DNA of 46,528 nucleotides from JAFGXT01 sp963677165 (lineage in GTDB: Bacteria; Verrucomicrobiota; Lentisphaeria; Victivallales; SZUA-371), in contig CAXXSX010000004.1 in assembly GCA_963677165.2 (NCBI GenBank), forward strand, positions 1 to 46,528, given 5' to 3'. Positions 34,860 through 45,230 of the stretch are shown in pieces. The notes below the pieces were generated by a model. That model searched no databases. It was not told the DNA's origin and saw nothing but the letters and a program-made list of their open reading frames with translations. Position 1 is the stretch's first letter; each line of letters begins with the position of its first letter. A program made the position numbers and the translations under genes.

Positions 34860-34872
34860 AAAGGATGAATGT

Positions 34873-36987
34873 ATGAATGAACGCGACTGCCGTTTTCTGG
34901 CTCAACAACTCAAACTCCAGCTATCCCAGGTAAAAAAAGTTGAATCCCTCTTCGCCGATGGCGCCACCGTTCCGTTTATTGCCCGATACCGTAAAGAGGC
35001 TACCGGAGGCCTGGATGAAACGGTCCTGATCGCCCTGCGAGACGGCATTGAAGCAATTACCAAACTCAACAAACGTCGCGACAACATTCTTACCAACCTC
35101 AGAGAACGTGAAATTCTTACACCGGAACTGGAACAGAAATTCAATGCGACAATCACTCTGGAAGAACTCGAGGACCTGTACCTGCCGTACAAACAGAAAC
35201 GCCAGACCCGTGCACAAAAAGCCCGTGAAAAAGGCCTTGAACCGCTGGCGGAATTTATCCTGGCCCAGCAAAACGGCAATATCGATGTAAACCAGTTCAT
35301 TAATCAGGAAAAAGGCGTAGAAAATCGCGACGACGCATTCGCCGGCGCCATGGATATTGTGGCTGAAAAAGTCAGTGAGGACGGCAGGATTCGTTCCGAA
35401 TTGCGCGAACTGTTTGCCAGACGCTCCGTCTTGGCTTCTAGGGTAGTGAAAAGCAAGGCTGAAGAAGCCGCCGTATTTCGTGATTATTTTGATTACAGCG
35501 AACCGGCTCACCGGGTACCTTCTCATCGAGCGCTGGCAGTAATGCGCGGTAACGCACAGGGATTTCTAACCGTACAGCTCCGTCCTGATCGCGACGACGC
35601 TCTCGGACGTATCCGCAACCGCATCATCCGTAATCCCCGGTTCAAATATCTGCAATACCTGAATGACGCAATTGAAGACGGCTACACCCGCCTGCTCCAA
35701 CCGTCGCTTGAAAATGAAACAACCGCGGCACTGAAATTGAAAGCCGATACGGAAGCCATTGAAGTATTCGTGTCCAACCTGAAAAAACTGCTGTTGGAGG
35801 CTCCGCTCGGACAAAAAACCATTATCGCGGTCGATCCCGGTTTCCGTACCGGATGTAAGACCGTAGTCATCAATAATTCAGGCGACCTGCTCCGCAATCT
35901 GGTAATTTATCCCAACGATAAAAAAGCGGAAGCCGCGGCAAAGATCAAAGAACTGATGAATAACTATCCGGTGGAAGCAATTGCGGTAGGCAACGGCACC
36001 GCCGGACGCGAAACCGAAGCGTTCTTAAAAGAAACCGTCGGCAATGCCGTACCGGTAATCAGTGTAGACGAAAGCGGTGCATCTATCTATTCGGCGGGAG
36101 AAGTCGCCAGACAGGAATTTCCTGATCTGGACCTTACCTTCCGCAGCGCAATATCGATCGGACGCCGTTTGCAAGACCCATTGGCGGAACTGATCAAGAT
36201 TGACCCAAAATCCATCGGAGTCGGACAATACCAGCACGACGTGGACCAGTCCGCACTGAAAAAATCGCTTGACGACGCAGTAATCAGCTGTGTGAATTCT
36301 GTCGGCGTGGAACTCAACTCCGCCAGCGCACAATTACTGGCGTATGTTTCCGGGCTGGGTCCCAAACTGGCGGAAAACATTGTAACGCACCGCACTGAAA
36401 ATGGTCAATTCAAAAGCCGTCGCGAATTGCTCAAGGTCAGTAAACTAGGTCCGAAAGCATTTGAACAGGCAGCCGGATTCTTGCGAATCAGAAATAGTAA
36501 GAATCCGCTGGACGCCAGTGCGGTACATCCGGAACGCTATCCTCTGGTGGAACAAATGGCAAAAGACAACGGCTGTGACGTAAAAAATTTGATCGAACGC
36601 ATCGCCGATGGCCTGAACCTTGATCTGAAACGATATGTTGATGATAAAACCGGACTTCCAACCCTGCGCGATATTGTTGACGAATTGAAAAAACCCGGAC
36701 GTGACCCCAGACCGGAATTCGAAGCATTCTCATTCGAAGAGAGCGTGCATTCCATTGATGACCTATTGGAAGGCATGAAGTTACCTGGAATTGTTACCAA
36801 CGTTACCAAGTTTGGTGCGTTTGTCGATATCGGTGTTCATAACGACGGCCTGCTGCACATCAGCAAAATGGCCCGAAAATTCATTAACGATCCATCCGAG
36901 ATCGTTTCCGTCCACGACAAAATCACCGTCACAGTAGTCGAAATCGACCGGCAGCGCGCCCGCATTTCGCTCTCCCTGATCGACTGA
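34873..36987 (+). CDS. tex: Tex-family S1 RNA-binding transcription accessory protein
   Basis: A 704-residue cytoplasmic Tex protein. The helical N-terminus contains FIARYRKEATGGLDE and LEDLYLPYKQKRQTRAQKAREKGLEPLA. The YqgF-like nuclease fold begins IIAVDPGFRTGCKTVVI, with AVGNGTAGRETEAF. Helix-hairpin-helix segments follow (GVELNSASAQLLAYVSGLGPKLAENIV, SRRELLKVSKLGPKAFEQAAGFLRI), and an S1 domain ends the protein (PGIVTNVTKFGAFVDIGVHNDGLLHIS). Tex binds nucleic acid and affects transcription; it is highly conserved. AAGG precedes the ATG by eight bases, just after a stem-loop. Confidence 0.97.
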   Translation: MNERDCRFLAQQLKLQLSQVKKVESLFADGATVPFIARYRKEATGGLDETVLIALRDGIEAITKLNKRRDNILTNLREREILTPELEQKFNATITLEELEDLYLPYKQKRQTRAQKAREKGLEPLAEFILAQQNGNIDVNQFINQEKGVENRDDAFAGAMDIVAEKVSEDGRIRSELRELFARRSVLASRVVKSKAEEAAVFRDYFDYSEPAHRVPSHRALAVMRGNAQGFLTVQLRPDRDDALGRIRNRIIRNPRFKYLQYLNDAIEDGYTRLLQPSLENETTAALKLKADTEAIEVFVSNLKKLLLEAPLGQKTIIAVDPGFRTGCKTVVINNSGDLLRNLVIYPNDKKAEAAAKIKELMNNYPVEAIAVGNGTAGRETEAFLKETVGNAVPVISVDESGASIYSAGEVARQEFPDLDLTFRSAISIGRRLQDPLAELIKIDPKSIGVGQYQHDVDQSALKKSLDDAVISCVNSVGVELNSASAQLLAYVSGLGPKLAENIVTHRTENGQFKSRRELLKVSKLGPKAFEQAAGFLRIRNSKNPLDASAVHPERYPLVEQMAKDNGCDVKNLIERIADGLNLDLKRYVDDKTGLPTLRDIVDELKKPGRDPRPEFEAFSFEESVHSIDDLLEGMKLPGIVTNVTKFGAFVDIGVHNDGLLHISKMARKFINDPSEIVSVHDKITVTVVEIDRQRARISLSLID

Positions 36988-37041
36988 TTATAGATATTCA
37001 AACAACTGTGCCCCAAATTTTGTCTCACCAAGATGACAGGT

Positions 37042-37788
37042 CTAATTTGCCATAGCTTTTAGACAAATTGTTATATTTACTGACTCTTTTTCAGTTTTTG
37101 GTAGTAACAAGACAACCTTGAATTTGGCATTTCTCATTACATTCAAGGCGGCTTCAGAAGGTAGCTTTACTGTTCGGGCTCCCCTAAAAAATTTAGTTAC
37201 TACACTCCAGGCAATGTTTTTATTTTTTTCGTTTATTTCCTGAGACAAGTTGTATCTTTTCTCAAAAATTTTTACATTCTTCCACGAAGTATTAAAACTG
37301 CAAAGATAAACAGAAAAATGTTCATGATGAATTATCTCATCCCTGACCTCTTTCCGATCTGGAAATTGTTTTAGTAAATCATTTTTTAAATACTGCAATT
37401 GATTTGATTCAGAAACCAGCCTTTTGTTGCGCTGATATTCGTAAGACTTTTTTATACCTCCTGCTTTACCATGTTCAACTACTGCGGTCGAACAGAAAAC
37501 CAGAGGGGACAAGTATGCGATGAAGTATAAAAATATTATAATCACTTCAATAGATAAAAGAGTAATATAGAATTCAACTTTCTTGTGTTTTATAAAATAC
37601 ACCAGACCAATAATTAATGGCAAAAACCATAGTTGAAACGCAATATTTGTGATCAGGGGCAAAGGCCGGGAGTACAGACGCTCCAATATTGTTCTCGCAT
37701 AAACAAGAAAAGCGGAAAACAATATATGTGCAATAACAGCAAAAAATGTATACAACACTTTTTTCATCGTCAATTCTTGTGTAGTCAT
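37042..37788 (-). CDS. Hypothetical membrane protein
   Basis: I do not recognise this protein of 248 residues (MTTQELTMKKVLYTFFAVIAHILFS...). Three to four hydrophobic segments lie in the first 120 residues (VLYTFFAVIAHILFSAFLVY, ITNIAFQLWFLPLIIGLVYFI, FYITLLSIEVIIIFLYFIAYL). A soluble, lysine-rich C-terminal half follows. The frame opens further upstream at a TTG at 37842, and another ATG lies at 37767; none of the starts has a clear ribosome site. It lies downstream of the sensor kinase on the same strand, about 93 bases after it, and might be its partner; inference only. Confidence 0.6.
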   Translation of the reverse strand: MTTQELTMKKVLYTFFAVIAHILFSAFLVYARTILERLYSRPLPLITNIAFQLWFLPLIIGLVYFIKHKKVEFYITLLSIEVIIIFLYFIAYLSPLVFCSTAVVEHGKAGGIKKSYEYQRNKRLVSESNQLQYLKNDLLKQFPDRKEVRDEIIHHEHFSVYLCSFNTSWKNVKIFEKRYNLSQEINEKNKNIAWSVVTKFFRGARTVKLPSEAALNVMRNAKFKVVLLLPKTEKESVNITICLKAMAN

Positions 37789-37881
37789 TTTGTTTATCAA
37801 TTTCTTGTGGTTTTGATAAAATTCAAACCTCTTACCCTTCAATGGAAGCGATACCTACACAGCAAAAATCATCATGCAGCT

Positions 37882-39198
37882 TCAGCATTTTGCCTGGGGA
37901 ATAGAGAAAGTGAAGGTAGAACCAACGTTCTTTTTGCTTTCGCCCCATAAATCGCCGCCGTTTTTGACGATAAATTCTTTGCAAAGTTTAAGCCCCAACC
38001 CATTACCTGTCTCATTTTGAGTACCTACAGTAGAAAGGTGGAAGTCAAGATCAAATAGCCGGGATAAACTATCTTCGTCAATGCCAACGCCATTATCGTT
38101 TACAGATACTTCAAGCATATTATTTTTGCTCTTCACCGCTGCCACCTTTATTTGTCCTCCGTCAGGAGTAAACTTAATCGCATTGGAAAGCAAATTTCTC
38201 AGAACCGTCTCAAGCATATTGTAATCGGCATATACCTTCATTCCTGACATGTCATTAGATTCAATGGAAATATTTTTTGATAAAACATTATGTCTGAAAA
38301 ACAAAATTTTTTCTGTAATAAATTCATCAATATTAATTTCAGTCGGGACAGGAACAAGCTGACCCGATTCCGACCGAGCCCAGGCAAGCAGGTTTTCTAA
38401 CAAAGAGTACGCCATCTTTGCAGCATCATTAATCATGCCGAAGAACTTATCATGAGGAACCATATTTCCATCTTTAGCCATATCGCAAATAGATATAATA
38501 TTGCCTACAGGGCTTCGCAGATCATGAGAAATAATTGAGAAAAATTTATTTTTCGCTTCATTCTGACGCTGTAATTGCTCTTTAATCTCCTGATCTTTTT
38601 TATACATAAAAAACTGAATACATCCCGAACGCTGCAACTGCCACGAAAAAACAATTCCAATGACATTGACCATTGTCAAGGCCAGTGCAAGCGAATTTAT
38701 TGAGGCAGGACCGAGAAAGGGAAGTTTCCCAATGTACCATATAATGGCCAAAGACACAGAATAACCAATAGCAACAAAAAGCTGAATGATCATTGCAGCC
38801 GGAACCATTAAGTAAACAACCAGAAGAATAAGAACATCCCACACCATTCCATACGGATAAGTACCGGGACGCCCCGCCGCCACAAACAAACTAAGCGAGC
38901 AGGCAACAACCAACCAAACAAAAGTGGCCCAGTTAAAAATCCTGATACTCTGTTTCTTTTTGATCAAAATAATAGAAACGACAGATACAATAATAAAAAA
39001 TCCCCGGCAGCACAACGTAAGAACCAGTTTGTCTACCTGTTTGCATAAAATAAAATCGTTCAAAGCCAAAAAACCAGCAACAAGGATAGCGAGACCAACT
39101 GCAAGAGTAAACTGCCTTGTTCTGATATCCATAAAATGCAGATAACATTCTTTTTCTATTTCATTTAAATTGAATAATTTAAATAAATTAATCTTCAT
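37882..39198 (-). CDS. Membrane sensor histidine kinase
   Basis: A 438-residue kinase. About six membrane segments fill residues 30-200 and act as an integral-membrane sensor with little extracytoplasmic sequence. A short helical linker leads to the H-box FFSIISHDLRSPVGNII with His225. The ATPase domain has NLLSNAIKFTPDGG (N-box), VNDNGVGIDEDSL (G1), ETGNGLGLKLCKEFI (G2) and GSTFTFSIP. It should phosphorylate a response regulator, but none is adjacent, so it is an orphan here. An AGAGGA ribosome site supports the start. Confidence 0.94.
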   Translation of the reverse strand: MKINLFKLFNLNEIEKECYLHFMDIRTRQFTLAVGLAILVAGFLALNDFILCKQVDKLVLTLCCRGFFIIVSVVSIILIKKKQSIRIFNWATFVWLVVACSLSLFVAAGRPGTYPYGMVWDVLILLVVYLMVPAAMIIQLFVAIGYSVSLAIIWYIGKLPFLGPASINSLALALTMVNVIGIVFSWQLQRSGCIQFFMYKKDQEIKEQLQRQNEAKNKFFSIISHDLRSPVGNIISICDMAKDGNMVPHDKFFGMINDAAKMAYSLLENLLAWARSESGQLVPVPTEINIDEFITEKILFFRHNVLSKNISIESNDMSGMKVYADYNMLETVLRNLLSNAIKFTPDGGQIKVAAVKSKNNMLEVSVNDNGVGIDEDSLSRLFDLDFHLSTVGTQNETGNGLGLKLCKEFIVKNGGDLWGESKKNVGSTFTFSIPQAKC

Positions 39199-39612
39199 TA
39201 CAATCCTCTTTCCCTGTATGCGACATATATAATTAACTGAATTTATAGGACAATTTAATCATCAATTATACATAAATTTCGTTAGAAAACAATGCTTTTG
39301 AACATATAAAACACCTATTGAAGTCATTTTTAGGATTTTTTCGTCACAATTCATAATTTTCCACGTCATTCACATTTCCAAATATGTTTCCCAAAATTTT
39401 ACATTACAAGCTATTTTCTCATCCATCATCTTCTTCAAACAATCAGAGTCAGCAGACCAAATTTTTCATTTTTAACTATCACAATTCCATCCTTTTCTGT
39501 TTTCTGACAAAAAAATCAAAAGTAGTTGGGCTATAAACTTGCTGAATGGGGCAATAAGCTTTAGATTATAGTCTGATTTGCAAATCGTTACAATGCATTA
39601 ACAAAATAATTT
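39199..39612. other. A/T-rich intergenic region without a gene
   Basis: This 414-base gap lies between the divergent sensor kinase and hflX. It is A/T-rich with no supported reading frame. Near hflX, TTGCTG and TAGATT about 17 bases apart (around 39540-39568) could be its promoter; this is weak. No repeat, tRNA or riboswitch was recognised. Confidence 0.4.
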
Positions 39613-40899
39613 ATGATAGATACTGAAAAAGATAATAGAAAATTAGTTGAACGGGCTCTACTCGTAGGCTTGAGCGATCATGAGACTACAGAACACGAAG
39701 CACGTGAACACCTTGCGGAACTGGCTGACTTGGTGAAGAATATCGATGTCCCGGTCGTCGGAGAAGAACTGGTAAAACTCAAACAGGTAAATCCACGCTA
39801 TCTAATCGGTTCCGGCAAGGCCGAAGAAATTGCGGAACGGGTAAAGTTGGAAAAAATCGACTGTTTAGTTTTTGACTGTGAACTAAGTCCATCCCAACAG
39901 CGTAACTGGGAACGCATGACTCGTATTTGTGTGATTGACCGTCAGGAAGTCATTCTGGACATCTTTGCCGGTCGGGCATCGACTCGCGAGGCAGTACTCC
40001 AGGTACAACTAGCCAGAATGCAGTACTCCCTGCCACGCTTGACCCGGGCCTGGACCCACTTGTCGCGACAGCGCGGTGGAGCAAAAGGAACCCGAGGAAA
40101 AGGTGAACAACAGATTGAGTCTGACCGCAGATTGGTCCAACAGCGTATTTCATCACTACGGCGTGAATTGGAAGAAGTAAAAAAACAGCGTGACACCCAA
40201 CGCAAAAGCCGTGACCGCCATGAAATGCCTCATGCCGCGATCGTCGGTTACACCAATGCCGGTAAATCGTCGCTGCTTAATAAGATATCAGGGGCAGACG
40301 TATTGGCGGAAGACAAATTGTTTGCCACGCTTGACCCGACTACCAGACGAATAAACCTGCCCAACAATATTCCGATGCTGTTAACTGACACAGTGGGCTT
40401 CGTTAGAAAACTACCGCATTCACTAGTGGAAGCGTTTAAATCAACTCTGGAAGAAGCGGTACTGGCTGATTTTCTGCTGCTGGTACTTGATATAAGCAGT
40501 CCGTACCTGGAGGAACACTGGGAAACGACAATGTCGGTACTGCGCGAACTTGGCGCTGATGACAAGCGGATCATTGTTGTATTTAACAAAATCGACCTTC
40601 AAGACGACCCACTGGTATATGCCCGGGTAAACAGTCTTTTCCCGCATAAGATTATGGTATCAACCGTTTCCGGAAAAGGAATAGAAGAGTTGCAAACCGA
40701 GCTGATCAGGTACGTTGATCGACAGACTTCCGTAATGAAACTGCGGATACCTCCGACTCGTTACGACCTGATAGCACTGGCTCATGAAAAGGGTCAAGTC
40801 ATTGAATCGGAATATGATGATAGCGGCAATATGTTAATGACTTTGAATATATGCAAAACTTATAATAAGCGTTTTAGTGAATTTTTGCTGAGCGCCTGA
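39613..40899 (+). CDS. hflX: HflX, ribosome-associated GTPase
   Basis: A 428-residue GTPase. The N-terminal HflX domain carries the glycine-rich segment NPRYLIGSGKAEEIAE and DCELSPSQQRNWE. The linker RLTRAWTHLSRQRGGAKGTRGKGEQQIESDRR is a hallmark of the family. The G domain starts at about residue 210: VGYTNAGKSSLLNKI (G1), LDPTTRRI (G2), DTVGFVRKLPHSLVEAFKSTLEE (G3), NKIDL (G4). HflX splits and rescues stalled ribosomes. No clear ribosome site precedes the ATG. The next gene starts 15 bases after the stop. Confidence 0.97.
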   Translation: MIDTEKDNRKLVERALLVGLSDHETTEHEAREHLAELADLVKNIDVPVVGEELVKLKQVNPRYLIGSGKAEEIAERVKLEKIDCLVFDCELSPSQQRNWERMTRICVIDRQEVILDIFAGRASTREAVLQVQLARMQYSLPRLTRAWTHLSRQRGGAKGTRGKGEQQIESDRRLVQQRISSLRRELEEVKKQRDTQRKSRDRHEMPHAAIVGYTNAGKSSLLNKISGADVLAEDKLFATLDPTTRRINLPNNIPMLLTDTVGFVRKLPHSLVEAFKSTLEEAVLADFLLLVLDISSPYLEEHWETTMSVLRELGADDKRIIVVFNKIDLQDDPLVYARVNSLFPHKIMVSTVSGKGIEELQTELIRYVDRQTSVMKLRIPPTRYDLIALAHEKGQVIESEYDDSGNMLMTLNICKTYNKRFSEFLLSA

Positions 40900-40914
40900 A
40901 AAGAGGGAGTGGCG

Positions 40915-43900
40915 ATGATAAGAAAACTGGTAATTTGCGTGATGATGTTCTGCCTTCTGGCAGCGGGAAACCTTACCGGAAAAAGTTCTTCATGGGTATG
41001 GAGTACCTGGCGAAAAGCCTACGAAGATTTTGAAATGGGCGAACAGGCCGGACTTGAAAAACAATACCAGACCGCACTCTCTCAATTCCGCCGCGCTCTT
41101 GCCAGCTTTATCACAATTCGCAAACGCCAGCCCAACTGGAATAAGCGTACTGTTGAAGAACGTATCGCGTTATGCCGTAGAAAAATTTCCAGAATCAAGG
41201 AAAAAATGGAAGAACAGACTCAGGCAAACATGTCTCTGACCGATGAAAGTCCCGTGATAACTCCCGCAACGCCACCGGCTGTCACTCCAGTAGCAACACC
41301 TCCAGCGATCTCAGTTAAACCCGTTCCCAGAACAGAAGTTTCAACAATACCAGGCTCCACGGCTGTTACTGACATAAACCAAGTTATTAAAGAACGCAAT
41401 ACTTACAAAGAGCGCCTGCTCCGCGCCATGATCGAACTTGACGACTTGAAAAAAACTGCCATGCGCGGCGATAAATCATCCGCTACAGTACAAGCGCTAC
41501 TTAAAGAAAAATATGCTCTGGAAAGATCTCTTCTGGTAATGAAGCAGAAGTACACTGCACTTCAAAAAAGCACGGTTCAGCCGGACAACGAGGCTGTCAA
41601 ACTCAAAAAGCAGTTACTGTCAGAAAAAGTGATCTCCAATTCCCTGAAAAAACAAATAACTGAACTAAAAACACAGATCAGTACGATCAAAAAAGATAAA
41701 GAGAAAGCCTTACAATCAGTAACCGTTGACAAATACAACGTTAAACTAATGGCAGATAAACTCTCGGCACTGGACGATCAGATCAAACGCCTTAATGAAA
41801 AACTGACGGAATCCGACAATCAACTGACAAAGACCCGAAAACTTGCTACTGAGGCTAATCAAGCCAGCGCCCAATATAAAGAAGCTCTTGACAAAAAAGT
41901 TCTTGAATACAATAAACTGCTTAAACAATTTCAGGAAGTCCGCCGTAATTATACAGCCGCAGATGTCAAGGACCAGATGATCAAAGAAAATGAAAAGTTC
42001 CGAAAGAAAATCAGCGTCCTTGAAATTCAGTTAAAATCCATTTATTCGAAACATGACCTTACATTACAAGAATGCGCAAAACTGGCGATCGAAAACAAGA
42101 AACTCAAGTCTTCTATGGCAAATGTCAGTCAGCGCAAAGGGGTTTATGAAAATGATTTTGAAAACTTGAGCAAGAAATACCGCCAGACTGTAAAAGAGAA
42201 TCAGGAAAAAGAAGAAATTATCAAGGAATTGTCGCTAAAAATCAAAAACCTGAATAAGGAAATCAAAAACTTTGCAGCAAGATATGATGTAATGAAAAAA
42301 AATAGCGACAATAAGGAACTTACGGCCGGACTGGTTGATAATGATGCTGTTAAGCTCAAAGCTGAGCTGAAAAAAATAAAAATAAAACTTAGCAGCACAC
42401 AGACTAAACTCAATACAACTCAGGCAAATTACAGTCTGCTTCAGGCAAAAAATGCTCAACTGAAAAATTCTGCCAGTTCCATCAAATCTTTGCAGGCAAA
42501 AGCAGCAGAACAGAACAAATCCTTAGAAGAACTCAAAAAATTACAACAGAAAAATGCTGAATTGGAGAAAAGCAACAAAAGTCTTAAAACACTTCAGGAC
42601 CAGTATGCCAAGCTGACTTCTGAATGCGACTCCCTGCGTCAGTACAAAAGTGAATATGATAAATTGAAAGTCACTTATGATAAACTGGCCAAAGTTCGGG
42701 ACAAATATATCAGCTATACTGCGGACACCACCAAGTTCAAGCGCCTCAAAACGGAATATGAAAAACAGGCAAAAGCTCTGGCAAGCCTCAAAAAAATCAT
42801 GGATGAAAACGATTCTTTAGGCAAACAGGTAAAAAACCTGCGCAAACGGGCAGTAAAAGCTGAAAAAGAATTATATGAGCTCAAAAATATTCAGACGAGC
42901 AAACTTAAACCGAAAGAGTCTGATCGGGAAATTGAAAAACTTAAAACCCAGATAAAAGTTCTTGAAACACAGTTGGCACAAACCAGTCAGGGAAAAAAGG
43001 CTTCAACTACGCCTAAAATGTCACAGGCAAAACGAGTCAAAACCGTAGTATATCTGCTGCAGGCTGCATTTAATTCCGAACAACAGAACGATACGAAATC
43101 TGCAATCTGGCATTACCGTAAAGTACTCCAGCTTGCTCCAAATAATTTCACAGCCAACCGCAGTTTGGGAACTTTATTGTTGACAACCGGTCAAAACTCC
43201 GAAGCTGCAAAATGTCTGGAAAAAGCATATTCCATCAATAAAAACTCTCCGGATGTTCTTTATGGCTTGTCGGAACTTGCAATACGCTCAAAATCCTACG
43301 AAAAAGCGGCTAATTATCTGGATAAAGCCAACATAATGGATCCGAACTCTGTCCGGGGCTATTATCTTCGAGCCATGATTTTCCAGGGATCAGGAAAAAC
43401 AGATACCGCAATTAAAGAACTGGAAAAAGCCATCGAAAAAGAACCGGAATCCCGGGAATCCCTGATGGCATTATCTAAACTTTTGGCGGAAAATCCTAAA
43501 AAACTTCACGCTGCCCGTGAATATTATAAACGAGCACTGGAAGCTGGAGCCCAAACCAATGCGGATCTTGCAAAAAAACTTGGACTTACTACAGAAAAAA
43601 AGGGTTCAAAACCAGCTCCAAAAGAAAAATCCGCGGAGTTTCTGATAAAATCAGCCGATGACGCCATCAACAAAAAAGATTATGCTACCGCATCCTGGTT
43701 TTATCGTCAATTAATCAAGGTTCAACCGAAAAAAGCAACGGAATGGCAGTTCTGTCTCGCAGCGGCTCTCATTAAACAAAAGAAAGATCAGGAAGCGGTT
43801 GACGTGCTAAGAAAAGTTATTACTAATTCAAAAAATGCCGAAATCGGCAAGGCATTCGCCGACTTACTCAAACAACATCCTGATTCAGGCGTACTCAACC

Positions 43901-44031
43901 TGTATTACGCTAAATTTTTGATGAATAATTCTCCCGCATCAAGCGAAGCTGCAAAACAGGCTTATCAAAAAGCAATCAAAAATGGAATCAAACCCGATAC
44001 TGAGTTTGAAAAATTACTGAAAAATAAATAA
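40915..44031 (+). CDS. Large exported coiled-coil and TPR protein
   Basis: A 1038-residue protein with a signal peptide (MIRKLVICVMMFCLLAAGNLTG). A short N-terminal helical repeat region (WRKAYEDFEMGEQAGLEKQYQTALSQFRRAL) is followed by a Pro/Thr-rich linker (about 105-145), a very long coiled coil (about 150-700), and C-terminal TPR repeats (about 715-880 and 905-1035, e.g. AAKCLEKAYSINKNSPDVLYGLSELAI). ATG at 40915 is preferred over GTG at 40909 because GAGGGAG lies five bases upstream. It probably acts as an envelope scaffold. Its stop is 2 bases from the next gene's ATG, implying coupling to the membrane glycosyltransferase-like gene. Confidence 0.88.
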   Translation: MIRKLVICVMMFCLLAAGNLTGKSSSWVWSTWRKAYEDFEMGEQAGLEKQYQTALSQFRRALASFITIRKRQPNWNKRTVEERIALCRRKISRIKEKMEEQTQANMSLTDESPVITPATPPAVTPVATPPAISVKPVPRTEVSTIPGSTAVTDINQVIKERNTYKERLLRAMIELDDLKKTAMRGDKSSATVQALLKEKYALERSLLVMKQKYTALQKSTVQPDNEAVKLKKQLLSEKVISNSLKKQITELKTQISTIKKDKEKALQSVTVDKYNVKLMADKLSALDDQIKRLNEKLTESDNQLTKTRKLATEANQASAQYKEALDKKVLEYNKLLKQFQEVRRNYTAADVKDQMIKENEKFRKKISVLEIQLKSIYSKHDLTLQECAKLAIENKKLKSSMANVSQRKGVYENDFENLSKKYRQTVKENQEKEEIIKELSLKIKNLNKEIKNFAARYDVMKKNSDNKELTAGLVDNDAVKLKAELKKIKIKLSSTQTKLNTTQANYSLLQAKNAQLKNSASSIKSLQAKAAEQNKSLEELKKLQQKNAELEKSNKSLKTLQDQYAKLTSECDSLRQYKSEYDKLKVTYDKLAKVRDKYISYTADTTKFKRLKTEYEKQAKALASLKKIMDENDSLGKQVKNLRKRAVKAEKELYELKNIQTSKLKPKESDREIEKLKTQIKVLETQLAQTSQGKKASTTPKMSQAKRVKTVVYLLQAAFNSEQQNDTKSAIWHYRKVLQLAPNNFTANRSLGTLLLTTGQNSEAAKCLEKAYSINKNSPDVLYGLSELAIRSKSYEKAANYLDKANIMDPNSVRGYYLRAMIFQGSGKTDTAIKELEKAIEKEPESRESLMALSKLLAENPKKLHAAREYYKRALEAGAQTNADLAKKLGLTTEKKGSKPAPKEKSAEFLIKSADDAINKKDYATASWFYRQLIKVQPKKATEWQFCLAAALIKQKKDQEAVDVLRKVITNSKNAEIGKAFADLLKQHPDSGVLNLYYAKFLMNNSPASSEAAKQAYQKAIKNGIKPDTEFEKLLKNK

Positions 44032-44033
44032 AT

Positions 44034-45230
44034 ATGAAGCAGACCAGGTTGAACAATACCAGGAATGTTTTCCTGACTGTCGCAGCGGTAGCAATAATTG
44101 TCAGACTGACATTATACTGTCTGGTAATGAATTCTCTATTACGATATTATAGTGGAATAATCGGACTGGATATGCAGGTTTTTATGGTACTGGGAGAAAA
44201 ACTTTGTGCCGGTCAATGTCGATTCTCTATTTATCGAGGCCTTGCCGCCTTATGCCACCTGCTAAACAGCAACAAACCATGGCCCGAACTGCTTATCACA
44301 ATACAAATGCTGTTTGGAGTTGGAACCGCTTTATTAACTACATACATTTCCCTGAAACTATCCGGTCACAAACTCGTTGCTTTGATTGCCGGATTACTGG
44401 CGGCACTTTACGCTCCAGAACTAGTCTATGAAAGTATCACCCTACGAGAATCGACCTACCTGTTCTTTACCTGTCTCTCCATGACCACACTACTAGGATG
44501 GCGAAAACATAAAAGCAGGAAAATGCTTATTCTCGCCGGGATTTGCGCAATACTTCCGGCTTTTACACGTTTTGCAGCCATTCTGTGGACACTTGCCGGA
44601 CTTGTCTGGGTCAAACTCATTAAATGGAAAAAATCCGGATGGAAGTCTATTCCTGCCGCTTCTGCACTTTTTTGGGCAGGCTGCTGTATACCAATCATTC
44701 TGATAATGATGTTTAATCGACTCAATATAGGCCAATACCAATCCTTCCCTGTAAGCCTGAAACTCCTGAAACTCCAGACAGGAATCACCGCGCAAAATAA
44801 AATCAACCAATTAAATCCAGTCAGCATCCAAGAACATCATCATACTTCCTCCTCCGCAACGTCAACCTTTATAGAGGATATCCCGCGACGTTTGAAACGG
44901 TCAACTGGTTATTTCATTGATATCTTTAAGCCCTATGAAATATGCAATAACATCAATTACTATTTCATTCGTGAAATAATCCCGACGCTGAAATATTTTC
45001 CAGGCCCGGCACTGGTTATTCCGTTTGCCGTAACCGGACTGTTAATACTACTGCTAAGTGGCGGTCTATGCCGGCGCGAATCGCTGTTGCTGTTCTATCT
45101 GATAGCATTCTGCCTGCCAATCGCGCTGTTCGTTTCCCCTGGGACGTTACCGTTTAGTCATGCTTCCGGTATTCTGCTATGCCTCTGCCTGGCTGATATA
45201 CAAATTATACAGTCTAATCAAAGCGAATAA
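44034..45230 (+). CDS. Multi-span membrane glycosyltransferase-like protein, frameshifted at its end
   Basis: The 398-residue frame encodes about ten membrane segments. Its early SGIIGLDMQVFMVLGEKL acidic loop and overall shape fit the GT-C (PMT/ArnT/GT39-83) class of lipid-linked sugar transferases. The last 20 residues (CLCLADIQIIQSNQSE) are probably out of frame: the +1 frame continues with a membrane-compatible sequence and TPR repeats (see the next feature). The intact protein would then be about 565 residues with a TPR tail. It is coupled to the preceding coiled-coil/TPR gene. Confidence 0.72.
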   Translation: MKQTRLNNTRNVFLTVAAVAIIVRLTLYCLVMNSLLRYYSGIIGLDMQVFMVLGEKLCAGQCRFSIYRGLAALCHLLNSNKPWPELLITIQMLFGVGTALLTTYISLKLSGHKLVALIAGLLAALYAPELVYESITLRESTYLFFTCLSMTTLLGWRKHKSRKMLILAGICAILPAFTRFAAILWTLAGLVWVKLIKWKKSGWKSIPAASALFWAGCCIPIILIMMFNRLNIGQYQSFPVSLKLLKLQTGITAQNKINQLNPVSIQEHHHTSSSATSTFIEDIPRRLKRSTGYFIDIFKPYEICNNINYYFIREIIPTLKYFPGPALVIPFAVTGLLILLLSGGLCRRESLLLFYLIAFCLPIALFVSPGTLPFSHASGILLCLCLADIQIIQSNQSE

